From: Echiichthys vipera
Lineage: Eukaryota; Chordata; Actinopteri; Perciformes; Trachinidae
Direction of reading: 5' to 3'
DNA length: 64,000 bases
NCBI GenBank assembly: GCA_963691815.1
Contig: OY829655.1
Coordinates: forward strand, 32,228,983 to 32,292,982
Shown here in pieces: positions 10,298 through 25,959 of the stretch (position 1 is its first letter; every line of letters begins with the position of its first letter). Both the position numbers and the translations under genes were made by a program. Under the pieces are notes generated by a model, which saw nothing but the letters and a program-made list of their open reading frames with translations, searched no databases and had not been told where the DNA came from.

Positions 10298-13200
10298 ATG
10301 TTGCCTTTGAAGACGATGCGTCCTTCAAAGGCGTCCAAGCAGACGTCAGCTGCAGCGTCCAAGATCAAAACCAAGATCCTCAGTGAGTCTGTGTGTCTGT
10401 GTGTGTGCCCTCCCACTGTGCCTCCGTCACAGGTTAGAGCGCCCTCCCACTGTGCCTCCGTCCCGTGCCCCGTGCTTTAGGGTCCTTGTCCCCCCCTCCA
10501 GGCCCGTTTGTACTCACACTACCTGGGCCTCGGAGAATGCTTCTTGCTGCCTATACGTCATCACGCCGTAACACGTCACACGCATTGATGACGTCATGGC
10601 GATGCGTGGCTTTGTTTCCAGATCTTTCCGTAGACCTCGGAGTTTTTGTGCGTCTTGTCGACTGTTTTTGAATCTTTTCATCGACCAAATCTGCAGTAAA
10701 CACTCCACCTCCGCATCACACCAACGTGAACCTTTCACCGCCATTGTTTGAAATGTCCGTGCATGGTCCCTCCTTCTTTTTTCTACGTCCCAACAGGCGC
10801 ACAGGAAATGACCTCAGAACCACCGTAGGCCTCGTGCTCGTACACGTGCGCACGCTCGTGCTCGTACACGTGCAAACGTGCTTTACTAAAGCCCACCTCT
10901 CCCAAACGGGCCGTGGACGGCAAGCGTGCCGCTCCTAGACGTGGTACGGTTGCACTCACACTGGTCAAAGGAACCAGGCTTTAGCCGTGACACGTGCTGG
11001 GGCACGGGACGGAGGCACAGTGGGAGGGCACCCTGTGTCGTACGTTTTACCACAGAGACATGTTAAATACATGATGATGCTCCCTCTTCACCAGACACCT
11101 CGTCCTTCTTCAAGCTCTCCCTGAAGACCAACAACAAGGCCTTGGCCCGAGCGCTGGAGGCCCAGACGGAGAGGAGCCGGCAGCTGCAGACGCAGGTGGT
11201 GTTCTATCAGAAGCAAGTGAAGGCGCTGTGCTTCGAGCTCGCCACCAAGAAATACAAGCACCGCAAACTGGTGGGTTTGATGTTCGCTTACATTGTGTGT
11301 CGCAGCCCCACGTGTCCCTCGATTCCTGCATTCATGTGTTTCCTAAACGCATCAAATGAACATCGTTTTTGAAGCAGCTGACCTCGTGTTTCTCTCCCAG
11401 CTCCTCATCTTGAACGCCCTCCACAGTAACACTCTGCAGCACCTGGACCTGGTGGCTGAGCTGTTCTCCGACAGTGTAAGGACTCATCTCTACAACCATT
11501 AGCACTTTCTGTGCCGTACAGGAAGTTCTTTGACGTAGGAATGAACAAAATGACACAAATATTTAGTTTAAAGTGTAAAACTGCCGTCGAACAGAATCCA
11601 CACGCATTTATTTCTTTATATGTGGAAATATCAAACGTTACCACATATAATCTGTGAATGTGACGTTTCTCTCACCCACAGGATCTTCCTAAACTGTTTG
11701 AGCACAACAAGACCTCCCCTGCTGACATGGACGAAGAAAAGCCTGCAGTGGGACGGTGAGTGAACGCTGTTTTCAGACTGATGTGCACTTTGAGCTAAAG
11801 TGTTATTTCTGTGGATGACCTCTTCTCTGTCTTTGTCTTCCTCCTCCTGTAACTCCCTTCTTCAGTCTGACGCATCAGTTCGAGCCTCAGACAGAAACGC
11901 CTGGAGGTTTGTTGAGTCCCCTTTCAAAACTAACGTCAGACTTTGCAGAAAAAAGCGTCTCTGCAGACGTCTTCGATCTCCAGAACGGACCCAGGAAGTC
12001 CACGGACATTTTCAACGGTAGGAGCTTCAGAGTTTGGGGTCTTAACCTGTCGTTAACGGCTCTGAGATACAGACGCTGAGTTCCCTGGGTTTGTTTATTT
12101 TTCATCATTTCTTTTTCACAGATGTGGAGAAAAAGCGTTTGAGCCGTCTTTCACAAGCTCCCCAGACCGGCCCGTCCTGTGCGTCCAGCAGCCTGAGAGA
12201 TGAGGTGGAGAGGCTGTCGATGAGGTTCTCTCAGTCTGGGTTTGATGTGAACTCACTCCCCTTTCGTCACAGCGGCCGGACCTCCGCTGCTGGAAGCACG
12301 TGTGAGACACCTGCGCCGTCTCTCTCATTAAACGGGGTTCCCCTTCCAGGCAGCTCAGTCACGGACGCCAACGCAGAACCGTCGAACGAACAAGACAAGA
12401 CGCTGCTCCTGAACACAACAATGGAGATGACATCTAATAATACTGCTGAGATAGTTGCCGTGGAAACAAAGGCTAAAAAAACGAAGAGAGAGAAGAGAAA
12501 GGAGCGATCCTGTGGGTCGAGAGGCACGGAGAATAAACAAACTCACGGTGTCACGCCGCTGCAGACAGATGTCACACACCCGGAGCTCAGTGAGCTTCAG
12601 TCACTGAAAACACAGAGTAGGAGCGACATCCCCTCTCGCATTCCCGTCCCCAAACCGAGCAAGTCCGAAACCGGCAAGCGTCAGAAAATGGCGAAGGACA
12701 AATTGAAATCATGTGACCGTCCCAAGTCTGAGACAGCGTCCTGTGACACCGGCGTGCTGGACCTGGACGATTATTTCATGGAACCTGAAAATAAACTCAA
12801 CAAAGGTGAGAAACTATCGCCAGAGAACGAGTCCACAGTCACCTTCAGGAGGTCCAGGACTAAAGGCAGGAGAGCTTCAGTCTCCAGGAACACCTTTGTC
12901 ATTCTGTCTCAGGAGAGCCAGAGCAGTCCTGCCACATCAGAACAGGTCCCCCCTGAACTGGAAGAAGACGTTACAGGAAGCTATGACGCATGCAAAGAAC
13001 CACCAGAGGAGCTGCTGTTTGGTGCAGATAACCCTTCACATCCAGAGTCAGAACAAGTGTACGATCATCCACGACGCAAAAGGAAGACGCACTTTGGGGG
13101 AAGTCAGAAGTCACGATGCAGAAGGACGTTCTGTGTCTCGGTGGTCGAGGACGGCAGCTCTCCGAGCCGAGCGTCCACAGAGATAGGTGTTGAAGAGCAG

Positions 13201-16200
13201 AACTCAATACCTTCAACAGGATCCTCCAACCGTGAGGCTGAAGATCCGCGGACAGTCACGGACGCAGCTCTCGACCTGAATGACTCGAGTCACTCAGAAT
13301 CAAACAGGCACAGTGTCGAGGGAACGCCGAGCTCCTGTAAGCGTCCTTGGCTGGACCAAGACCTCACTTCAGGAGCAGCGTCTCAGAAACCTAAGAAAGC
13401 CAGGAGAGAGAAGACGGGTCAGTGCGGTAAAAAGAACGCGTCACAGAGGAAGGAGCGCGTGGATCATCTCAAAGACAGGAAGAAGAAGAAAAGCAGCAAC
13501 AACAGATTCAGACCTGACGATGAAGCTCGTTATCTACAGGACCGTGGTGGATCCTCACCTCCTCCTCCCCGCGGTGGATCCTCACCTCCTCCTCTACGCG
13601 GTGGATCCTCTCCTCCTCCCCGCGGTGGATCCTCACCTCCTCCTCCCCGCGGTGGATCCTCACCTCCTCCTCTACGTGGTGGGTCCTCACCTCCTCCTCC
13701 CCGCGGTGGATCCTCACCTCCTCCTCCCCGCGGTGGATCCTCACCTCCTCCTCCCCGCGGTGGGTCCTCACCTCCTCCCCGTGGTGGATCCTCTCCTCCT
13801 CCTCTACGTGGTGGGTCCTCACCTCCTCCCCGCGGTGGGTCCTCACCTCCTCCTCTCCGCGGTGGATCCTCACCTCCTCCTCTACGCGGTGGATCCTCAC
13901 CTCCTCCTCTCCGCGGTGGATCCTCTCCTCCTCCTCTCCGCGGTGGATCCTCTCCTCCTCCTCTCCGCGGTGGATCCTCCCCTCCTCCTCCTCTATGCGG
14001 TGGATCCTCACCTCCTCCTCCTCTATGCGGTGGATCCTCACCTCCTCCTCCTCTATGCGGTGGATCCTCCTCTCCTCCTCCCCGCGGTGGATCCTCATCT
14101 CCTCCTCTACGCGGTGGATCCTCACCTCCTCCTCCCTGCGGTGGATCCTCACCTCCTCCTCTACGCGGTGGACCCTCACCTCCTCCTCAAGTTATGGACT
14201 TACATCCCAACATGGATGAAATCTCTGAACATTTCTATGATTCAAAACCCAAAGAGTCAAAGTCCAGGATGGCTCCGAATCCAAACCGGTGTAGAAAGAC
14301 GTACACGCTGCAAACGGCCTCAGAAACCAGAAACCCAGGAGAGGCATTCGTCGTCTACAGGCAGAAGACTCGAGACGATGTTCCACGAACCAACACTCAC
14401 TCAGGGGACCGGGCTGAGGAGCCGGGTCATCAGAACCTGAGTGACCTGCTCACGGATGAGATGCCACCGTGGCTGGACCTGGATTTCACTGAGGTGGACT
14501 CTTTCCTCTGCAGCCCCAGGAGGGAGACCTCAGGCAGGGCGGCGGTGATCCAGGAGCCTGCTGCCGTCAGGACTGCTGCTTCTCCAGGTGTGTTGTTCAT
14601 TGTTTTCTTTTTCAGATTAAACATCGACCTTAATACTCACTACTCAAGCTGCAGCGAAGACGGCGTCTCTTCTCCTGTCCCATGAGTCTGCAGTGACGGT
14701 CTTTGACCAGCAGGGATCAAACACGGTGTTTACTGACGTAATGATGTAATGAGGCGTCACAGAGCTCTGTACGCCAAGACCACCACACACAAAACACAAA
14801 AACAGGTTCTTCCCCCGGGCCGTTGCCCTGATCCCCCATAATCCCCCATTATCCCCCTGCCATTGCAGCCCGTTTGAACTAAACATGTATATTTATATCT
14901 TTCATCTCGTCTTCTTTAGTAAATACTTTATTTAGTATTTTTGTGTGTTGTGGACACAGAGGAGAGAAACACTTATGTTTGCACAAACATGAGAAACAAA
15001 GCTGATTCTGATCAACGCTGTCAGTGGTTCAGCTGCTCAGGCAGCTCCGGTGAGTCACTGCACGGTCGTCCGGCGGTGGGAGTTTCACTTAGTGTCACTT
15101 AACATCTGATGTACTTCGACCAGAAACACGTTTCTTATCATATGACTGGAATATAAATGAAGTATTAAAGGTGCAGATTTCCTACGCCGTCTGGAAAAGT
15201 CTGAGAGAAAATTCTGGAAACAGCAAAAACATTTTTCCAAACTTGGAAACGACTCAAATTAAATTCCACTTTCTAAAATCAAACATATTAATATTTACAA
15301 ATCAGAGCAAGTGAACGTGACACAGCCGACCGTGTCGGGTTACCATGGTTACCGCGCCACTGCCATTCTCATTTATTGATATTATTCCCCATAAGTGTCA
15401 TCTACGTTTATGTATGATTTATTTGTGATTTATTTTATTTATTATTTTATTTTGGATTTATTATGTTATTTATTTATTCATCTCTACTGCTCCTGTCCGT
15501 GGTGTTTCAGGTCCACAGTTACTCATTTTAACTCTTTTAACATTTAGCCTAAAAAAACGACTTCATTCACTTCTTTGAGCTGCAAAACGTCTGAAACAAA
15601 GTCTTTAATTACTTTGCAACATGACGACAAACAGTCAGAATTTAACACACGTGTTAAAAGTTGGATTTTAAAACAATTTATTGACAAAACAACCAACGAA
15701 CAATTGGTATTAACACGTTTAATATGACTCAAAAATTAGAAATGGAAACTCGTTCAAAGGAACCTTAAAGAGACATGTTGCTGGTTTTAGTCACAGCTGG
15801 ATCAAAAGGGGTAAAAATCTCTTTAATTCTTGTTTATTATGATGCAGCAGGACGACCCTTCACACCGCTGACCAACACCATCATGACCAGTGCGACCAGC
15901 GTGACCCCGGTCAGAGAGGACGGGCGCAGCAGCAGGAGACGCAAAGGTGTCGTCAGTTACAAGGAACCGTCCATCAACAGGTGAGGACGTCTGTTTTTAT
16001 TACTGGTTACACCGCGGAACTGCAGAGTCAGCTGTTCAGACTGATCATGCACCCACGCACACGCACGGCCACATGGGCGCACGGCCACATGGACGCAAAC
16101 TGAGAATAACTGCAGAGTCAGGTGTTTAGACTGAGCAACGAGCGCTGCTCCTGTGAGACGGCATGCACAGACACATGCACGCACACAGGCATGCACCCAC

Positions 16201-16783
16201 ACACACGCACGCACAGACACACACATGCACGCACAGACACACACATGCACGCACAGACACACACATGCACGCACACACATGCACGCACGCATGCACACAA
16301 ACTGAGAATAACTGCAGAGTCAGGTGTTTAGACTGAGCACACACACACACACACATACACACATGCACCCATGCAAACTGAGAAGAACTGCACTATAACG
16401 TTCACTTCAGTGTGAATTACTGATGTTTCCTTGGTGTGAATTTAAAACATTTTTCTAACATTGTTCATAACATTCCTGTTATTCTCATGTTTTTCACTCC
16501 CGTGTGTTTATGTTGTTCATAGTTTTCTAGTTTTATTGTGTTTCATTGATGCTTCTTCTGTTCCTGTCTTCACTCTGCTGCTGTGATAAGGACGTTTCCC
16601 TTTGTCTTGTATTTTGTATGTTTGTTGTTTTTCCACAGCAAAATGAGGCGAGGCGATAAATTCACGGACAGCGAGTTCCTCAGCTCTCCGGTGTTTAAGG
16701 ACGGGAAGAAGAAGAAGTTACAACAGCAGAAGAAGAAGAAGACGACGGATGCAAACATGGAAGAATTACCTTTGGTGGACTGA
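10298..16783 (+). CDS. sgo2: Shugoshin 2 (centromeric cohesin protector), 8 coding exons
   Basis: Coding exons: 10298-10382, 11095-11270, 11401-11475, 11682-11755, 11866-12017, 12122-14587, 15848-15980 and 16639-16783. The sum is 3306 nt (1101 aa plus TGA), all joined in frame with GT-AG sites; the exon 7 acceptor could alternatively be 3 nt downstream. The N-terminus (about residues 20-112) carries ASKIKTKIL then a coiled coil (LKTNNKALARALEAQ, ELATKKYKHRKLL) as in vertebrate SGO2, the region that dimerises and binds PP2A. The C-terminus (about 1040-1075) has the basic shugoshin box RRRKGVVSYKEPS..MRRGDKFTD, known to contact phosphorylated histone H2A at centromeres. The long middle exon is low-complexity with a 24-copy GGSSPPP(P/L)R tract at about 660-875. 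Shugoshins shield centromeric cohesin from separase in meiosis and mitosis. Human SGO2 is about 1265 aa, so the length is reasonable. Confidence 0.93.
10408..11034 (-). mobile_element. PIF/Harbinger-type MITE with SANT-like exon, copy 1 (in sgo2 intron)
   Basis: The ends match as inverted repeats (gccctcccactgtgcctccg / cacagtgggaggg). The minus strand at 10514-10744 holds a 76-codon frame starting MAVKGSRWCDAEVECLLQIW, resembling the first helices of a Myb/SANT-like (trihelix) DNA-binding domain, followed by a donor-like gtgagtac. An extra partial end lies at 10408-10431. It sits between sgo2 coding exons 1 and 2. Confidence 0.8.
13545..14188 (+). repeat. In-frame coding minisatellite in sgo2 exon 6
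   Basis: There are 24 units of 24, 27 or 30 nt, each built on cggtggatcctcacctcctcct, encoding GGSSPPP(P)(L)R or a Cys-ending variant. All unit lengths are multiples of three and no stop occurs in the sgo2 frame, so the frame has been preserved during expansion. Confidence 0.95.
14588..15847 (+). other. sgo2 intron between exons 6 and 7
   Basis: No exon or confident repeat was seen. AT-rich stretches lie at 15360-15480 and 15540-15780. Confidence 0.6.
16020..16370. repeat. Imperfect (CA/GCAC)n and a repeated 40-bp passage in sgo2 intron 7
   Basis: Mixed acacac/gcacgcac microsatellite with three copies of aactgagaa[t/g]aactgca(gagtcaggtgtttagactgag) near 16097, 16298 and 16375. Confidence 0.8.
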
Positions 16784-16904
16784 TGATCTCTTTTTTAATC
16801 TGATGTATTTTAAATAATTTCTCTTTCATATTAAAATCTTTTTAATCTTCCCTGTTGGTCGGACTGAGAACATGTTTTTCTAACCACATTATAAAAAAGC
16901 CGGT

Positions 16905-17596
16905 GAATGTTCTCATGTGTCCAGGTCGTCGTTCTCCTCAAAGCAGCTTCAGTCCAAAGCAACTGGACCTGGTTCTTTGTCAGGAAGACGTTTCACCTCT
17001 GATCCAAAAGGCTTCATCAGTTCATGTACGCATCTGACCAGGACCAGGACCAGGACCAGGCTGGGACTGGACCAGGCTGGGACAGGACCAGGACCAGGCT
17101 GGGACTGGTCCAACTACCTGGTGTGAGATCCAGGTCTTTAACCTCTCAAAGGCCGATGATGTCACTGGAACCCTTTGTGCTCCAAGTCGTTGGAGTGACA
17201 GTGGTTGGTGGAAGTAGGTCTGGACTTGGTTAGTGCTCTATTGAGTGTGAACCACAGTGGTTGGAGTCACAGGAGGCTTTTGTGAACAGTTGTTGTTTGA
17301 GGTTAGATTGTTGAATGAAGGGATGAAAGGGCAGCATTGTAAACTGGAGAGAAGTGGTGTCTCAGACCTCCTCCCCTGGTTAGCCATGGTCCAGTCCCAG
17401 CCTGGTCCTGGTCCTGGCCCTGGTCCTGGTCCAGTCCCAGCCTGGTCCTGGCCCTGGTCCTGGCCCTGGTCCTGGTCCTGGTCCTGGTCCTGGTCAGATG
17501 CGTACATGAACTGATGAAGCCTCTTGGATCAGAGGTGAAAATTCTTCCTGACAAAGAACCAAGTCCAGTTGCTTTGGACTGAAGCTGCTTTGAGGA
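16905..17596. mobile_element. Inverted-repeat element with hammerhead-like motifs, copy 2
   Basis: The left arm (about 16905-17107) and right arm (about 17390-17596) are inverted copies, each holding a GGACCA-type hexamer array and a hammerhead-like 60-mer (minus strand 16979-17038; plus strand 17493-17552, the latter with core CGTC changed to ATTC). The middle (17108-17389) has no clear frame. A possible short flanking duplication (attataaa, 16888-16895 and 17602-17609) is weak. Confidence 0.7.
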
Positions 17597-17840
17597 TAAA
17601 TATTATAAATCTATATATTCTATTACACAGACGTCTGGACAAACGTGTGTGTGTGTGTGTGTGGACACTAAAGCTCCCCCCTGTGTTTCCCGGTCGTGTG
17701 CGGTCGGTAACGGTTCAGAGGCCGTTGGTCATAAATGATTCAGTCCGGGTTTTTCACCTGAGACGTCTGCTCCCCGTCGCTGTCCGAGGCTCCTGTTCCA
17801 TATTCACTCACGCTTGTTTCATGTAAACGTCTCTTTCAGA

Positions 17841-17871
17841 TCATTGACGGCCGTATCTACCAGCTGTGCGG
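17841..17871 (+). other. Candidate 31-nt internal exon, unassigned
   Basis: Bounded by a polypyrimidine acceptor (cgtctctttcag) and a strong donor (gtgagtac). The sequence would encode IIDGRIYQLC in one frame. Joined to the next plausible acceptor it is out of frame with the C2orf80 start, so it could be a 5' UTR exon of that gene or chance. Confidence 0.25.
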
Positions 17872-18346
17872 TGAGTACAGGTGTTTGCATGTTGAGTCTG
17901 TTGTCAATAAGCCACTGGTTGTGTTTTTATTCTTCTGCTCATTAAACGTTTGCACAGGAGCGATGGACTCAGCTTCGTTGTTGTCACAGGAAGTGTGTTC
18001 TGAGGAGAACTCACAGTTGCATGGGTGTGTTTGTTGGTGTCGCAGCACTAAATGAACTCCTTATTTCTAACGTAATGAAGCTCTTCCTCAGGTCTTCTCA
18101 TCATCCTGGTAACAAGGTTCTTGCAGGTGCTGGAATTCCTTAAAAACACTTGAATTTTTATGTTTTTAAGGTTTGAAACTGGAATTTAGGTTTTAAAGGA
18201 AGTTAAATCTACTGACAAACAGGCGACACATTTAAAAACAAAGATCATTTCAGTTTACAGCACAATAACATCTGTTAATGTGATAACAGCGAGGATCATT
18301 ACACCGTCTGTGCTGTAGATTAATGTATTTATCACATTTGTAAGGT

Positions 18347-19007
18347 GCTGATGTGCCGTGTTCAACCCCCTGCCGTGAAACGCACCCCCCCTGCATTACA
18401 GGTGATGTTCTGGATCAGGAGGCTGCTGTTTGTTTCCACCTAGAGGAGCAGTTTATTTACAGGTAACCACATTAAAAACACACTTTTGAACCTATGAACT
18501 GCAAGAAAAGCTGGGATTATATTTAGGAAACAGAGTCAGACACATTCAACCTGCTCCAAAGATCCATTTAATCATGTTGTAATTACACAGAACACAGAAC
18601 AAACAAATGTGTTGTTTTGTGTTCGGTGTCATCAGAGTTTGTGTCTTTAAACTCTTTAAAATAGTGTTTCAAGTGTTTTTAAGGATTTTAAAGAGTTTAA
18701 AGTCACAAACTCTGATGACACCGAACACAAAACAACACATTTTTGTGTGTTCTGTGGAAATAAACTGCAGCCAGAATTACACAATTAATGAAATGGATCT
18801 TTTAATCCAAGTTGAATGTGTCTGACTCAGCGTTTCCTAAATATTATCCCAGCTTTTCTTGCAGTTCATAGGTTCAAATGTGTTTTTAATGTGGTTACCT
18901 GTAAATAAACTGCTCCTCTAGGTGGAAACAACAGCCTCCTGATGCAGAACATCACCTGTAATGAGGGGGTGCGTGTCACGGCAGGGTGCTGAATACGGCA
19001 CAACAGC
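18347..19007. repeat. Long fold-back (inverted repeat) 1
   Basis: The arms 18347-18662 and 18685-19007 are near-perfect reverse complements, separated by only 22 bases. They share, for example, gtgttcggtgtcatcagag and its complement at the inner end, and cacctagaggagcagt further out. No frame. It lies just upstream of the first coding exon of the C2orf80 homologue. Confidence 0.9.
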
Positions 19008-19155
19008 TGGAGATGAAATGCCTGATGACTGACACTGGAAAAGGAGCAGGAAGCTGGTGTTCATGAAGTGATAAAACCTGTGGGTGTTTCCTGTTTGTGC
19101 AGGTTCCCACACACACACACACACACACACACAGGAGACGATCTCCGTCAGAGAG

Positions 19156-24196
<5,041 letters not shown>

Positions 24197-24484
24197 AGTC
24201 TGTTTGTCTTCATCATGGACTCTTCTTTCCTCTCCTCTCTGCTGTCTTTTGTTCTGTCGCACTGACGACGGTCTCTGAACTCTGAACACGCTCTGTATCT
24301 GAAGGAGCAGGTGTCACTGATACCAACGCTGAATCCATTCTTTATCAGTTCCCTTTTTGATCCTGATCCATTTTCTGTGTGCAAACTTGTATAAATCCCA
24401 GGACTAAGGTCGGGGCGGTGGAGGTCAAACAAACACAAGACTTCATCTGGACCAGGGTTCATGTCCATGACTGGACTCCTGAAC

Positions 24485-24972
24485 GGGCCCACAAAGACAC
24501 TGGAAAATAAGACAATAAATGATCACAAATGACACAAAATGACTTCAAATGACATAAAATGATGACAAAGATATATAATATGATCACAAAATGCCTAAGA
24601 ATAGATTCAAGACGACAATGAGACACAAAATGACCCCAAAAAGATGCAAAATGACTAGAAATAGATGCAAAACCAGCACAAAAAGATGCAAAATGACTAA
24701 AAATAGATGCAAAATGACTAAAAATAGATGCAAAACCACCACAAAATGATGCAAAATGACTAAAAATAGATGCAAAACCACCACAAAAAGATGCAAAATG
24801 ACTAAAAATAGATGCAAAACCAGCACAAAAAGATGCAAAATGACTAAAAATAGATGCAAAATGACTAAAAATAGATGCAAAACCACCACAAAAAGATGCA
24901 AAATGACTAAAAATAGATGCAAAACAACCACAAAAAGATGCAAAATGACTAAAAATAGATGCAAAACATCTA
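24485..24972. repeat. Minisatellite of aaaatgactaaaaatagatgc units
   Basis: Roughly 20- and 40-bp alternating units (aaaatgactaaaaatagatgc and aaaaccaccacaaaaagatgc) downstream of the C2orf80 homologue. Open frames on both strands are repeat artefacts. Confidence 0.92.
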
Positions 24973-24997
24973 GAAACTATTTGTGATGTCACAAATC

Positions 24998-25627
24998 GTG
25001 AGTGAGTGAGTGAGCTCGTGAGTGAGCTCGTGAGTGAGTGAGTGAGTGAGCTCGTGAGTGAGTGAGTGAGCTCGTGAGTGAGCTTGTGAGTGAGTGAGTG
25101 AGCTCGTGAGTGAGCTCGTGAGTGAGTGAGCTCGTGAGTGAGCTCGTGAGTGAGTGAGTGAGTGAGTGAGCTCGTGAGTGAGCTCGTGAGTGAGTGAGCT
25201 CGTGAGTGAGCTCGTGAGTGAGTGAGTGAGTGAGTGAGTGAGTGAGTGAGTGAGTGAGCTCGTGAGTGAGCTCGTGAGTGAGTGAGCTCGTGAGTGAGCT
25301 CGTGAGTGAGCTCGTGAGTGAGTGAGTGAGTGAGTGAGTGAGTGAGTGAGTGAGTGAGCTCGTGAGCTCGTGAGTGAGTGAGCTCGTGAGTGAGCTCGTG
25401 AGTGAGCTCGTGAGTTCGTGAGTGAGTGAGTGAGTGAGTGAGTGAGTGAGTGAGTGAGTGAGTGAGTGAGTGAGTGAGTGAGTGAGTGAGTGAGTGAGTG
25501 AGTGAGTGAGTGAGTGAGTGAGTGAGTGAGTGAGTGAGTGAGTGAGTGAGTGAGTGAGTGAGTGAGTGAGTGAGTGAGTGAGTGAGTGAGTGAGTGAGTG
25601 AGTGAGTGAGTGAGTGAGTGAGTGAGT
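24998..25627 (+). repeat. (GTGA)n tetranucleotide array
   Basis: About 630 bp of tgag repeats with interspersed gagctcgtgag variants in the first half and an almost pure second half. It ends about 330 bp upstream of crystallin gene A. Confidence 0.98.
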
Positions 25628-25771
25628 TGTTTGCAGTGTTGTTTTGTGATGACCTGACGTTCTGCGTATAAACATGAATCCTCTGGATGAAGCAGATAAC
25701 CCGTCTCTGATGTGCAGAGTCGTAGCGAGGGCACGGGCGGGCAGTAATTTGCCTGCTGGGACTTTTTGCGT

Positions 25772-25888
25772 TGATGACTCAGGGATTCCCGCTGTATGCC
25801 CAGGATCAGGACCTTTGGCAGCGATGCCAGCGCGTTAAACCCCCGCTCTAAAGTGGGATCTGCCGCCTCTTTGATCGAGGTTTATAAA
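25772..25888 (+). promoter_or_regulatory. Promoter of gamma-crystallin A
   Basis: TATA box tttataaag (25881-25889) lies about 70 bp before the ATG. Further upstream, tgatgactcagg (25772-25783) matches the core of a Maf/AP-1 (MARE-type) element, a factor class established in lens crystallin control. No AACAA element like those of genes C-F is seen; ctctttgatcgagg (25867-25880) could be a HMG-box site but is weak. Confidence 0.6.
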
Positions 25889-25959
25889 GCGCGTGCCGCG
25901 ACGCTGCTGTGTGAGACCAACGCTTTCCGTCGGGGACCGGCTCCAGCACTCTCTGCAGG

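Noticed and set aside
13280..14440. Long open frames overlapping sgo2 exon 6 in other frames and on the minus strand (13508-14179)
   Set aside because: They exist only because the 24/27/30-nt repeat unit is a multiple of three. The sgo2 frame has splice and family support; these do not.
24970..25734. 254- and 228-residue frames made of SLTH repeats
   Set aside because: Pure products of the GTGA tetranucleotide array.
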